64,000 nt of DNA from contig JNEU01000906.1 of the NCBI GenBank assembly GCA_000697475.1, forward strand, positions 1-64,000. Direction: 5' to 3'. Source of the stretch: Lichtheimia corymbifera B2541 (lineage: Eukaryota > Mucoromycota > Mucoromycetes > Mucorales > Lichtheimiaceae). Position 1 is the first letter of the stretch. Each line of letters begins with the position of its first letter. Shown here one piece after another: positions 39,664 to 52,818 of this stretch. The notes below the pieces were generated by a model, which worked only from the letters and a program-made list of their open reading frames with translations, ran no database searches and was not told the origin of the DNA. The position numbers and the translations under genes were made by a program.

Positions 39664-40843
39664 ATGCGCATTACTTGGTCGTTTTGGGTTTTAGCGGCCC
39701 TTATATCGCTTCAGACATTGGTTACTGCCCAAATACTTGATCCTCTTCCATCAGCTAGTAGCGACCCAGCACCTTCGTCAGATAAACCAGACCCAACAAC
39801 CCAGGAACCAACACCATCTCCTGACCCAAAGCCAGAGCCTTCATCTTCAGCTCAACCTGAGCCATCGACAACACCAGCTCCACAGCCATCTAGCAGCAAT
39901 AACCCACCTCCTCAGCCATCTAGCAGTTCTGCACAACCACCACCACCTTCGTCATCTGATGTTCAACCTTCGTCCTCTGCACAACCACCACCAAGCAGTA
40001 GCAACAATCCATCTCCATCTTCGTCGGCATCTCCTAGCACCCAAAGCAGTGATACACCTTCGAGCAGTGCATCTCAATCGGATTCCTCAAGCAGTTCTTC
40101 TAGCTCAACCAGCTCATCTCATGAAGCTTCCTCTTCTGATGCATCCAAGGATGATAGCGGTGATGATAATCATACCGGTGCCATTGCTGGTGGTGTTGTT
40201 GGCGGTGTTGGTATGTATTTAAACATGTAGCTATGGCCATCTTTTTTTGTTCTCACATTCATTTTCTGTATCAGTGGGTCTTGCATTGATTGGTGGTTTA
40301 TTGGCTTGGATCAACCGAAAGGGCGGATGCACTTCTCGTAGCAAGCCCAAACGTCCTGCAGACTTTGAAGATTTTGGTTTGGCTGAAACGGACTTTCCTC
40401 ATCATCGTTCACCACCCATGGCAGCTGCTAACGTTGCTCCTGGTATGGCAGCCGCTGGTGCTGCAGGTGCTGCAGGTGCAGGTGCTGCTGCTGCTATGGC
40501 ATCGCCTACGATCCCACGTCTTAATGAGCAGGGCAACTACTATGATCCCTCAACCGCTGAATATGGTACCAATCGCATTTACTATGAACCACAATTGACT
40601 GGACCACCACAGCCTGATTATCAATATCCACCTCACCATCAACAACAATACTACTATCCTCAGGAAGGTGGCTACTATGATGAACATGGCTATTATTATG
40701 AAAATGGAAGCACTGCGGTATCAAGCCCTGGTCAACAACAGGCCATGTATGATCCCGTTGCTGCTGGCGGCAACAGCGACTATTACAAACCCGATAGTGC
40801 TGATGGTGCAAGTGCTGCTGCTAAACCCAATCAGCGCATGTAA
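39664..40843 (+). CDS. Mucin-like single-pass membrane protein
   Basis: Type I membrane protein built like fungal wall-stress sensors (Wsc/Mid2 style). Exon 1 (39664-40210) encodes a signal peptide (MRITWSFWVLAALISLQTLVTA) and a ~140-residue Ser/Pro/Thr-rich stalk likely to be heavily O-mannosylated. It ends with NHTGAIAGGVVGG. Exon 2 (40275-40843) continues VVGLALIGGLLAW, completing the transmembrane helix, then the stop-transfer INRKGGCTSRSKPKR. The cytoplasmic tail has an Ala/Gly run and a Tyr/Gln/Pro-rich region (YYYPQEGGYYDEHGYYYENG). No Cys-rich WSC domain is present, so it is closer to the Mid2 layout. The sensor role is inferred from architecture only. Confidence 0.75.
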
Positions 40844-41937
40844 AGCAAGCTATTCCCATCATTCTCACAAGACGACATTTCAAACAACACACACACATCC
40901 TCTCCTCCTCCTCCTTTTTTGCCCTTCCCCTTTACTTCTTCTTTTTTTTCACTCGGACACATCATGTTGCGCCAGCTATTATAGAGAGAAAGCATCTTGT
41001 AGTCTGTGATTTTTTGTACTGTATTAAGGACTATCATCATAATATCGACTATTACTCCACTGAATTGAATCGATACCGCTTATGAATCATAGCGTAGTGA
41101 ATGCTGATACAGTATTGGGATGGCAGGTGATGGATGAAGGCAAGTTCGTGGCAATACACGGTGTGCAGCAGCATTAGAGAATCACGCGTGAGGTGGTGGG
41201 TAATGCAATAAACAACAAGCCGCATGATTGACCACCGGGAATTCACGTAGTCAAAGCAACTCCAGCGTGACAGTCTTATCTAGAGGGGATTGATTACATA
41301 TAGCATGCTACTCGATTTTACATTTCAAAAGGTGGTAGTTTCAACGTGGCTTATTGGCATATACTCATCTTTTAATCGAGAGTACTTTGACAAAGCCCAT
41401 CATTGCAGATTGTTCCAATCATATCTTGCTCCATTCTTCGCTGTGGCTCTTTACTCCCTAGATGATAGGTAATATTTCTTCGATCATAGTCAATGAATAT
41501 CCACCACTTGACCTTGCTATGAAATGCTTCCTTCAAGCACCTTCACAAAACCCGGCTGAAAACCCATCATCTGATACATAAAAAGCTCGAAACAGCATGG
41601 ATATGGAGGCATTTTCTCCAAAGTTGCAAAGTTGAATTGTGGGTATAGAGTCAATTGATAAGCATGGGGATAATCAATTGTGCCTTTATTGTCAATGAAC
41701 ATATTTTAGGTAAGGGGTCAGTAGTGAATGTCTTTATAAGCAAGGTCCCATTTTGACGTGAGAAGAGTGGAGTCGGGATGTCATTGTCAAAGAGAGCAAA
41801 GTCCGGCCCGGACTCGATTTCGTCACCCGCATCGTCTGTTTTGTAGCTCTCAGCTCAATTGTTTTTTTGTTGAACCTCCACCCCCCTCCTCTACATTTTG
41901 CTGTTGGATCCCATCAACCCCCCCACTCCACCACGAC
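40844..41937. other. Intergenic region, no gene seen
   Basis: 1.1 kb. A pyrimidine-rich tract at 40895-40960 lies just after the membrane-protein gene. No coding or RNA feature is recognised. Confidence 0.45.
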
Positions 41938-44557
41938 ATGTTGCGGGTTCTTAAACACAACAACATCGCTGTTAACAGCACTCGCTCAGCTCTTTTAAAC
42001 AACGGTACCATCGATTGTAACAGCATCTACTCGAAACAATCCAATTAACGAACTTAATGTAGCACGACGTACACTCTCGGCTACCGCCACGCGCCGTGAG
42101 CAAGTTGAAGTTTTCGTCGATGGAACTCCCGTTCAAATAGAAGCCGGCTCTGCAGTTATCCAAGCTTGTGAGGCTGCAGGAAAGGATGTGAGTGTTATTT
42201 TCATATATATACAAACACGCGCTCTCAGCTTACTCATCATCCATTCAACTCGTGTAGATTCCTCGTTTCTGTTATCACGGTATGTATTCTCGAGCATTGT
42301 GTTTATATCAAAAGGGTTGCCATGGGTGATTAATAATACATAATAGACCGCCTTGCCGTTGCTGGTAACTGCCGTATGTGTTTGGTTGAGGTGGAACGTG
42401 CTCCTAAGCCTGTCGCATCGTGTGCATACCCTGTAATGCCTGGCATGAAGATCAAGACTGATACTCCCATGGTACACAAGGCTCGTGAAGGTGTTATGGA
42501 ATTCCTGCTGTACAACCATCCTCTTGATTGTCCCATTTGTGACCAGGGTGGTGAATGTGATCTTCAAGATCAAAGCATGCGCTATGGTAGTGACCGTGGT
42601 CGTTTCCATGAACCCCGTGGCAAGCGTGCTGTCGAGGACAAGAACTTTGGCCCCTTGATCAAGACTGAGATGACCCGTTGTATTCAATGCACTCGTTGTG
42701 TTCGTTTCGCTAATGAAGTCGCTGGCGCCCCTGAACTTGGTACAAGCGGTCGTGGCAATGATATGCAAATCGGCACTTATATTGAACGCACTATCGATTC
42801 TGAAATGTCTGGCAACGTCATTGATTTGTGCCCTGTCGGTGCTTTGACCTCCAAGCCCTATCAAATGAAGGCTCGTCCTTGGGAACTCAAGAAGTATGAG
42901 ACTATTGATGTATCGGATGCTATTGGCAGCAACATTCGCTTGGATACTCGTGGTGTGGAGGTTATGCGTATCTTGCCCCGCATGAACGACGAGATCAACG
43001 AGGAATGGATTTCTGACAAGACTCGTTTCTTCTATGATGGTCTTAAGGTTCAACGTCTTACCACTCCTTTGATGCGTGATGGTGATCGTTTCATTCCTGC
43101 CTCTTGGGAAAAGGCCCTTGAACGTGTGAGCCAAGAATTGAGCAAGGCTGAAGGCAACAGCGCTAAGGCTATTGCTGGTCACTTGGCTGATGCCGAATCT
43201 ATGGTCGCTTTGAAGGATTTGTTCAACCGTATCGGCTCTGAAAACTTGGCTATTGATGCTCCCAATGGTTCCAAGCCCCTCGCTATCAACGCTGATTTCC
43301 GTTCCAACTATGTCTTGAACTCGACTATTGCTGGTGTTGAAGAAGCCGATGTCGTCTTGCTTGTTGGCACTAACCCTCGTCACGAAGCTCCCATCCTCAA
43401 CACTCGTCTTCGTAAGGCTTACCTCCACAACAACCAAGACTTTGGTTTCATCGGTGAAGCTGCCGACCTCACTTATGACTATGCCCACATTGGTAACGAT
43501 GCCAAGTCTATTGAATCTCTCTTGGATGGCTCGCATCCTTTCTCCAAGCGTCTTGCTGAAGCTAAGCGCCCCATGATCATTGTTGGCTCTGGTGTTGTTG
43601 AAAACTCCAAGGATGGCGAATATGTTCTCTCCAAGGTTTCCGAGCTTGCTGAGAAGCACAAGAACACCATTTTCCAAGATGAATGGAACGGTTTCAATGT
43701 CTTGCAGCGTGTAAGTAGTCAAGGATGGGAAGAGGGAAAAAGGAGATATGTTGATCACTTGGCAAGGGAAAACAATGGCAACAAGGAGTCTCATCAAGGG
43801 ATTATATGTGTTTTCTTTATTGTAGGCTGCCAGCAGAACCGCTGCATATGAGCTTGGCTTTGTTCCCTCTTCCAAGGAGGCCGCATCGACACCTGCCAAG
43901 TTCTTGTACCTCTTGAATGCTGATGAGATCAATGCTGCTGATATTCCAAAGGATGCCTTCGTCGTCTACCAGGGTCATCATGGTGACGTTGGTGCTCAAT
44001 ATGCCGATGTCATTCTTCCTGGTTCTGCCTTCACTGAAAAGAACGCCACGTAAGTTTTTTTTTACCATTTACTTGCTCCCTTTGTATAGCCCCCAACTCT
44101 GTCACTATCAACTATCTTTTATATTTGAATACTAACGTATGATATCTTCACTTCCCATAGTTACATGAACACCGAAGGCCGCACACAAATCACCCGTGCT
44201 GGTGTCAATCCTCCCGCAGCTGCCCGTGAAGATTGGAAGATTATTCGTGCACTTTCTGAATTGACTGGCAAGACCTTACCTTATGATGACCTTCCAGCTG
44301 TCAGAGCTCGTCTCTCTGAAATCTCACCTGCTCTCACTCGATACGACGTTGTTGAAACTCCCAGCATGCATGAACTCGGTCTCGGCTCATTGAAGAAGTC
44401 CGGTGTCAAGCCTTCTGGTGAAGTTTTGTCTTCTGTCATCAAGAACTTCTATCAAACCGATGCCATCTCTCGTGCCTCAAGCACAATGGCCAAATGTTCC
44501 AAGGTGTTCGTTCAAGGCAAAGATGTAGATGACGCTCTTGAGAGAGCACATGCTTAG
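41938..44557 (+). CDS. NDUFS1: Complex I 75 kDa Fe-S subunit
   Basis: Largest Fe-S subunit of mitochondrial NADH:ubiquinone oxidoreductase. [21 protein letters not shown] is a good mitochondrial presequence. The mature frame ([20 protein letters not shown]) is reached only through a 19-nt gt...ag gap at 42005-42023 or a one-base frameshift. Further exons are 42258-42279 (22 nt), 42347-43710, 43826-44049 and 44161-44557. The cluster ligands are present: RFCYH, then NCRMCLVEV for the 2Fe-2S centre; [15 protein letters not shown] and [16 protein letters not shown] for the others. The molybdopterin-like domain follows ([35 protein letters not shown]). The C-terminus ends [12 protein letters not shown]. 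Its presence shows the organism keeps respiratory complex I, unlike baker's yeast. Confidence 0.95.
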
Positions 44558-45769
44558 AGATTATAATTTTTTTGTCGCTTAAAATGGCTTTCAGTTTTTT
44601 TCGTTTCTGTCATTATTCATGTGTGGGTGTGGGTGTGTGGGTGCTTGTATTCTGGAGGGAGGACAAATTGACGGAGAAATGTGAATGAGCTTAACCCATT
44701 TTGAACGACGCAGGGACCGCATGCATGGTAGATGTGCATGGCGATGACAAGTAATGCTAAATACCCACGTTGAGCCTTAACTTGGTTGCATCATTTCCGA
44801 GATTGGGGTGAGTGTATTTTATAAGTCTCCCTTATTGAGCGCGCGAGTAGATATCGTTCAATTACCCCTACCCTGCTTTAGCTCGCTTGTCCTTTCCCCA
44901 AATTGGTCTTGTGCCCCATTCCCGAGAAATCGGTTGTCTCTCAATGGTAAATACGTCTCCTAAGTATGTGAAACTGGTGGGGGTCCCAAAAGTCAAAAGA
45001 CAAATAAAGCAAGACACTGATAGCCCCCTTTATTGTACGCATAATCGTACAATGGATGTTGCATCCTTTTCTCTCTCTACAATACACAGTAAGGAAACAC
45101 ATACATACATATACTGATCTTACCACTCTATCTGTATTATGCATCTCTTTTATGCAGCTACTCCTCTCCACGCGACACATTCTCTTATAGGGTGCAATAA
45201 ATAAGAACTCCACGGCCATTGTAATTGATACATTACCCATCCAATGCTCCCCATGGATCTCTTTCTTTTGCCCCTTGTACTCCTCCAATGCTTAAACGTA
45301 AATGAAGATAGAACATAATGGATCAGCATCCTGCAGTGTCACATTCTTGCAATTCTTCCCCTTTCTTTTATCTTTGCCAGTGCTTACTATCACCTACTTT
45401 TTGGTATACTTGTCACTTCTTATTCCAAAAATGCTCCCCCACTTTACCCCCCACTCACTAGCCCCCTTGTATAGCTTGAAGCCACATCTGATTCGCTCAT
45501 TATGTATAAACGTCGCGTAGATGGATCGATAGATTTGATGACGGTAAAGGGGTTTTTGATGCGACGTGATGTACATCATCCCTGATTCAATGGTACAATG
45601 ACATGTTGTCTCACTCTCGATATAAAAACGACGTATTTTGTTTTTCCTTTTGAACTTTACATTTGGCATATTATCGAACTTTTTGCTCTACTACCTTTAA
45701 TCGTCTTCCATCACCAGCTGATAACCACTACCTGTATAATCCCCACAGAAAATACCAAAACAAAACATT
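44558..45769. other. Intergenic region, no gene seen
   Basis: 1.2 kb between two + genes. The proximal part carries GTGTGGG repeats (44620-44640). The distal part is pyrimidine-rich and probably serves as the promoter of the zinc-finger gene. Confidence 0.45.
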
Positions 45770-46615
45770 ATGTACAGCCCCATGTATGCAACATTCTCCA
45801 TTGGTAGCAGTGGCAGTAGCGATAGCAACGCAAGCACACCTCCTTCTCATATGACCACGCCCCATGATACGTACTGGATGGATGCGTCGTCATCCTCACC
45901 TCTGCAAGATTACATGCAACCACCACCACCGGCAGAATGCTACCAATATCCTGCTTCTTCATATGGATCTGCAATCGATACGGGAGCAACAACCGCGTTT
46001 GATATGCTAGGTTTCGGTGCGAGTGGTCTTGATTGTTTTTACAATGATGCATCACCACCACCATATGAATTGACTCTTCAAGCAACGTCCTCATTGTATA
46101 TGGAGCCTAACCACGTACCAATTACAACATCCACTGAAGAGGCCCCTGTGGATCCACTTTCGCCTCTATCACCGCCTCTTCCATCATCATCATCATCGAC
46201 TACGCAGATGGACTACAGCAATTGGTTTGTGCCACCACCACAACCACAGCCACCATTATCATCACAACCATCGCTGTCTCTGCAGCCACATCAAGAAATT
46301 GTGATTCCTCAGCAACCACCATCAAAGCGTAAATCATCATCCACCAGCTCTCTAGGAAGTTCTACTAGCGTGAATGGTGATATTCGACCTTACGTGTGTT
46401 CAGCTTGTCCACGTGCGTTTGCGCGAAAACACGATTTGCAACGCCATATTCGCGTCCATACAGGCGACAAACCCTATGTATGCCTTTGTTGCAAGAAGGC
46501 CTTTGCACGCACCGATGCTTTAAAACGGCATTTGCGTATGGAAGACACTTGTCGTATGAGCCCGGAAGTGCAAGCCATGAAATGTGCAGGAAAGCGTCGG
46601 TACCGAAACCTATGA
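45770..46615 (+). CDS. C2H2 zinc-finger transcription factor
   Basis: An intronless 281-residue protein. Residues 1-200 are Ser/Pro/Thr/Gln-rich and acidic in places, a likely activation region. SKRKSSSTSS near residue 190 may be a nuclear signal. Two C2H2 fingers follow: YVCSACPRAFARKHDLQRHIRVH, linked by TGDKP to YVCLCCKKAFARTDALKRHLR. The second ends in a Cys (EDTC) rather than the usual second His, so it is C2HC-like. The finger helices ARKHDLQRH and ARTDALKRH resemble the calcineurin-responsive Crz1 and related fungal factors. Target and signal are not known. Confidence 0.85.
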   Translation: MYSPMYATFSIGSSGSSDSNASTPPSHMTTPHDTYWMDASSSSPLQDYMQPPPPAECYQYPASSYGSAIDTGATTAFDMLGFGASGLDCFYNDASPPPYELTLQATSSLYMEPNHVPITTSTEEAPVDPLSPLSPPLPSSSSSTTQMDYSNWFVPPPQPQPPLSSQPSLSLQPHQEIVIPQQPPSKRKSSSTSSLGSSTSVNGDIRPYVCSACPRAFARKHDLQRHIRVHTGDKPYVCLCCKKAFARTDALKRHLRMEDTCRMSPEVQAMKCAGKRRYRNL

Positions 46616-47190
46616 GCATCACCATTTTCCTTATTATTATCCCTCTATTTGGCGATATATTACCCACCTGCACACACAATCAACACTCACACACAATCAA
46701 CAAACAACCATCAATGTCCCCTTCGCCTTTGATCCCCTGAAATTGCTCTTTCCCCGCGCACTCCTTCCTTTGTGTAGAAAAAAAAAAGTAGACTGCTATA
46801 TTCACTTACTGGCCCCATCATCGCACACATACACACACACTCCAACTCCTATTCTTCCCGCTTCAAGACATCTCATATACAAAGATGATGTACACCCACA
46901 TATATATGACATACAGCTCATCAAGCCTTATCTATCCCCCCTACTCCATTATGTGATTATGATCCCGTGCTCGCTTACAATCAATCAATCAATCATCTCT
47001 CTTATTCTTCCCCTTCTTGGCAAATCCCTTTGGGTCTTTGTTTATGCATGGATAACGATAATATAAAAGCTTTTCCTTTCTAGTACGCAATCAAGGAGGT
47101 GTGAGTGATTTTGGGGGTGGGGAGATGAAGCAAAAGATATTTTAGCAATGATGGAGGATTGTTGCCATATTCAAAGTATGCCCGTGTATA
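46616..47190. other. Convergent intergenic region
   Basis: 3' flanks of the zinc-finger and kleisin genes, with CACA- and pyrimidine-rich stretches. No gene is seen. Confidence 0.5.
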
Positions 47191-49466
47191 TTAAACCAAG
47201 ATAATGTGGATCGCACCATAAGGCGTTGATTGTTGTGGCTTGACCTTTTGTTGGGTTGCAAGTACTTATGATGTAACAATGCCGTCATATAAGATATACT
47301 ACCATCGATACAAGTGAAATGTCATAACGTACCAAGCACATTGTAAAAGGATCGAGCGACATGTGACTTTGTGCTGGACGACACGAAAAGATCCGCCAAT
47401 GCAACCCGGTCCTGATTTCGAGCAAAGAGACGTGCATAGCTTTAGAGTATTCGGCAGCAGCAGTAATATATGTGGGTATGTATTCGCATTAACCATTGAT
47501 CAACCTTGCATGACTCCCTAATTCTTTGTTCTTGTTTTCTCACCTCAAAAGTGCATCTGGATCATCGTCATGCATGCTTCCAACATTGATATCATCCAAG
47601 AATAGATCATCGTCAATATCCGTCCAATGTTCACCAGAAGAAGAATCTGTTAAAAAGATAAGGGAGTTAATAAGGGAGAGAGATGCACGCACACACAAAA
47701 TCTCTCACATACATACTTTGACCACTACTGCCACTTGCAGCACCAGTGATAGTAGCATCAGGGACCACAGGGATACCATCCATCCAATCATTGACCGAAA
47801 TATTTCCTGAAGATGAAAAGAGTTGTCCCGAGCTAACGCTCATGCCACCTTGTCTCGACCCTCTTCTAGCCATTTCGACTTCGCGAGGTGCCTCCGTCTA
47901 CATAAGCCATGCATAGACTTTAGTTTCGTTGTAATAATTCACTCCCCATCGTCATCCCCTATTCATTTGTCGCTTACCGAAAGTCCACGCCATGTTGGTC
48001 GCTGCCATATGATATGCGATCCTGGAATACCATGCACTAAAGCACACAGGCTGGTGGTGAATCACTCGTTTAGCATGCATAGCACCTTGTTTTCTTCTTT
48101 ACCTGGTACAAGTGGTCTCAGCAATGATGAAGAGGTTGTTCCACGCTAAGATGTATAGTAGGACTTGAATAAGTGATATGTAAACCGATCTTGTATCACT
48201 GAATTGGAAAATGTAACACACCTTACGAGATGTTTGCATTGATCTTGTGGTTGTGATCTCAGCCGTACGCCCATAAAAAGTGGCAGGGATGATGGTCACT
48301 GGCTCAGTGGTAGCGACACGACTTTGTCTACGGCGATGTTGACGAGGGCGACGACGATGCGGAATCGACTGCGTTTGACTGCTGGTATTACTGGCAGTAG
48401 GTGATAAAGGCACAATCTGTGAATAACCTTGAGTGTCCGTTTCAGATACTGCATCCTCCGGCACCATTGCAACGTCGGCGTTGATGTCATTTCTCTGCAT
48501 TGGATCGAAGCCGTCGTTGAAGTCATCACTAAAAGAGAGTGTTAAATGATTGATTATAGCACAATGCAACGTAGGAAGACTTACTCAAAAAACATGTCAT
48601 CGTAAATGTCGGATAGCACCGGTGCGTTATCTTGGTCTTCTTGATTCTCCATTTCCATTGCAGGTGCTTGATCTTGATCCTCTTCTTGATAGCCATCTTG
48701 CTGTTGTTGTTCGATTTGTGAGCTTATTCTTGCGTCTTCCAAGAGATGGTCAGTCAAATCAATGGGTTCCTGTATAATCGAAAGCGTATGAGCTCATGCC
48801 TGTTGGGTGTATCACAATAATTACCCAGTCAACATCAAAGTCAAGTTGCAAGTCTTCAAGCTCTGTCAGCGTGATTGTTCGTGTTCTTGTAGATCATGTT
48901 AACAGTCATTATCGAGCCCATTGTGTATATAAAATAATCACATACTTGGCACGTGGTACATGCATGTCAATTTCTGGATCTGCCACTTTGCCTCCCAAAT
49001 CGAACCGCAGTCGAGACCAAAGCTGCATCACTTCCGCTACACAAAGACAGAAAATGACTGAGCCATCATAGATCACCCTCTTGTGTGCAAACCATCCCCC
49101 CTCCTCCCACGCGTACTATAAACCAGCGTAGATTGCTGCTGCATGATCTTGACAATACCAAGCAAAAGGCCCCCAGAAACAACCAAGCCCAGAGGTTTGT
49201 CCAAAAGATATCCACTGCAATCGTTCATTCAACATAAAACCCCCTTCACGGTCCTTTCTCGTACGTGCATACCACACGGCTGCTACATCAATACTGGAAA
49301 GATCACGCTTTGTGAGGTGTTTGGTACGGATTGATCGAGTCCCAAGTGATCCAGCACGCCTAATAGTCGTATGCAAGATAAACACAACATGGTCATCCAT
49401 AAAGTAGTCAGCAAATGCTTGCCATATGGTCAATAGCTCTTGGCGACCCCTTGGAAGATTCAACAT
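47191..49466 (-). CDS. REC8: REC8/RAD21-family kleisin (REC8-like)
   Basis: Alpha-kleisin that closes the cohesin ring; the REC8 type acts in meiosis. Exon 1 (49466-49423) ends LLTIW and joins RAGSLGTRS and LTKRDLSSIDVAAV across a GC-AG intron (49360-49422). The N-terminal kleisin domain continues GYLLDKPLGLVVSGGLLLGIVK and TEVMQLWSRLRFDLGG. This fits fission-yeast Rec8 better than Rad21. A long acidic Gln/Asp/Ser-rich middle follows in several exons (MEMENQEDQDNAPVLSDIYD; RRPRQHRRRQSR; VNDWMDGIPVVPD). The C-terminal winged helix is assembled from two small exons, YARLFARNQDRVALADLF...VARSFYNVL and VLATQQKVKPQQSTPYGAIH, ending at 47191. The exact start is uncertain. The gene begins 76 bp after the BRCC36 stop, same strand. 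Confidence 0.82.
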
Positions 49467-49542
49467 GATAAAAAGTGCGGATGAAGAGATAGAGAGACAA
49501 GGCAAAGAAATTGGATGAAACAATGTTCTTATTGGTATAATA

Positions 49543-50926
49543 TCAGCTGTCAAGATCAATGAGATTGCTATTCTGTTGTTCCCGCTCGCGTTTGATTGCG
49601 TCAATCTATGATAAGTGTAATTGAGTGAGGTGATGAAACGCTTACAAAGATTGCTGTGCTTACCTGCTTTTGCAATGCGATCGCCTTATCTTCTAGGACT
49701 TGTGTAGCAGGACATATGACGTTGTCTACAAGGTGCACAATCGATTGGCCGTATACACCCGTGTTATGCAGCTGTGTCATCATCTCGGGTAAGGTAGTAG
49801 TGCTATGAAATTTACAGTATGAGTATCGTGTGTATACCAGATTTATGCATCCCCACTTTGATAATTACCCATCTTTGCTGTTCTCGTATTGTATCCGCTT
49901 GGTCGCCATTTCATATTCCTTTTTGTGCTCTTGGTACATGATCCGCGGTAATGATAAGAATGTCTCGCGCAGGAAAGGAGATACTGAAGGCTCAGGCACC
50001 ACTTCAATAGGTACATTGGCGCGTTTGATCCTATGATTAAATATGCCCATGGTCATTGAATGATTCCCAATGCTTTGTAGGTGCTGCAAACTTACTGGCC
50101 ATTTTCATCCTCTTCTGCCTGGAAGCATGTGATCTGTACTCGTTGCATCTGGGAAGCCATATCCATGCGTTATAATCTGATAAACAACATCCACACTGAC
50201 CATCCATCCCCTTACCATATCCGATCTTTCGTCAAAGCAAGAGATAATGAGACCAAGAAAATGGCTGTCCATGTATTGGTAGGATTGCTGCGTTCGTAGA
50301 TCTATACAATAACAATAAGGAGAGCCATCCAAATGTCCAAACACCCACACACATGAACATACCAACATGAGATGGAAATACCGTAATATGTGGATGACTA
50401 TGATACTAGTACCATTGATTAGCCTTGCATCGAAACACACCATATCAGTGACAACATACCCATCCAATAACACACATTGTTCGATCCATCTTTTTGCTCA
50501 ATTCCTAATAATATCTCATGTAAGGCATGTATCGGCATGTCAATACAAGAACAAGGGGAATAGGTACCTCGGCAGCACAAGCAGCAAGATGCAGTTGCTC
50601 TGGTGCAATCTCGACCCGATCCTTCCGTTTGTCCGATCGTGTTAACAAAGAGACGGCGTGAATGCGTGCCAATGCTCGAGACGCCATAAATGGATTGGTG
50701 TTTTTCAAGCCCTGTTTACAGTCTGCATTAGAAGCGCTTTTCGACTTTAGGGATCCAACACTTGCCTGCCATTCACCGATCAACATGCCGATAATCTCTT
50801 CCTGAGTGATGGGGGTTAGTACGATGTATACAAGTGTGTGAGTGATACACATACCTTTTCAGTAGAAAGTGCATGGGCAAGCATGATTTGATAAACACTT
50901 GCTGGTATCTCGACTTTCATCAACAT
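49543..50926 (-). CDS. BRCC3: BRCC36-family Lys63 deubiquitinase
   Basis: JAMM/MPN+ zinc metalloprotease that cleaves Lys63-linked ubiquitin chains in DNA repair (BRCA1-A) and signalling (BRISC) complexes. Exon 1 starts MLMKVEIPASVYQIMLAHALSTEK, then EEIIGMLIGEW with the catalytic Glu. RSDKRKDRVEIAPEQLHLA is a BRCC36 hallmark. The zinc site is VIGW|YHSHPHITVFPSHVDLRT, reading HxHx7SxxD across two introns. LGLIISCF, VQITCFQAE and IKRANVPIEVVPEPS follow, and a C-terminal helical region ends IDAIKREREQQNSNLIDLDS. All metal-binding and catalytic residues are present. Partners (Abraxas/KIAA0157) are not in the window. Nine exons. Confidence 0.93.
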
Positions 50927-51725
50927 GGCTGTGTAGTGGACGATCAAGAAAGGAAACGACAAAAGAAGGACCTGTGGAACGGAATGGCCCGCATAAATAC
51001 TCTTGGAGCGAGATCACAGTCTTGTGTAACATCCATTCACTGTTATATGTCGTCAATATTAGATCGTAACTTAACTGTGTAAATAAAAAGATGTCATGAT
51101 GGAACATGAATGGTGCTTCGGATCCCTGGTGCACCTAGCTTGATGTTGAGCGCGTAGTAGCGCAAGCGTTCATGATGAAAGCATATAATATGATGGTTAT
51201 AATGGATATTATATAAGGGACCAGCAATTGAATATGTATGTACATATAGCGATAGCTTTATTAATCAGTGAGGGCTCATTGTGTGCACCCATTCTATGTT
51301 ATTGAGCATGCTGATAATGGATTCATTGATGATGCGATTGTTGTTGTATATACTATATTATGGTGGATGAGGAACCGTGTTTAATCAAGAAATGTCGTGA
51401 TAGATTAGGCACCTGGAAAGAGGCATTTGAGCTACTACGATGCATAAGTTCAAGTAAGGCTTGTTTTGACAGGGATTTAGGATAAGCTGAGTAGTGGCAT
51501 AGCATATCAGTTTCTTATTGGATGTGTGGTATCCACGAGCAAGAAATTACAGCCGACTGTCAACCGTTGGAGTAGGAACTTGGAAACAGCACCCACAACA
51601 CATATATCCAAAATGCCCATTGTAAGAGAATGAACCCCCCTCCATCGAGAGAACGCTGCTCGTTAACACAGGAAGGAAACACGACATGACAACAGGGATT
51701 GAAAAAGGAGGATCACTTGCAGCTT
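50927..51725. other. Divergent intergenic region BRCC36/NTMT1
   Basis: Promoter region of two divergent genes. An upstream ATG at 51685 opens a short frame that ends before the methyltransferase start. No other gene is seen. Confidence 0.5.
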
Positions 51726-52557
<832 letters not shown>

Positions 52558-52818
52558 GAGGAACGATATCTTAATTGAGGAGAGCATGGCTGCATTGTCC
52601 ACATCAAATTATGCAAGGAGAGAATGCATGATTGGGATCGCAATAGCATTTTGTATGAGCATCTTTTTAACTCGCATATTAAACATTCATCCATATAAAC
52701 TAATCACCATCTCCCTCTCCCTCTCTTTCATAATCATCTCCTTTTTCTCCATACATCATTTGATACGAACAATATTGCAACGACTGAGTAAAACTTTAAT
52801 ACGTCAATGGAAAGCACT

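Noticed and set aside
42133..43932. 599-residue minus-strand open frame
   Set aside because: It is antisense to the complex I 75 kDa gene, whose Fe-S motifs and codon bias fix the true strand. The long frame is a by-product of biased codons.
50740..50795. Possible GC-AG intron in BRCC36 (gcaagt...gcag)
   Set aside because: Removing it shifts the frame into a stop, while reading through keeps the BRCC36 frame open.
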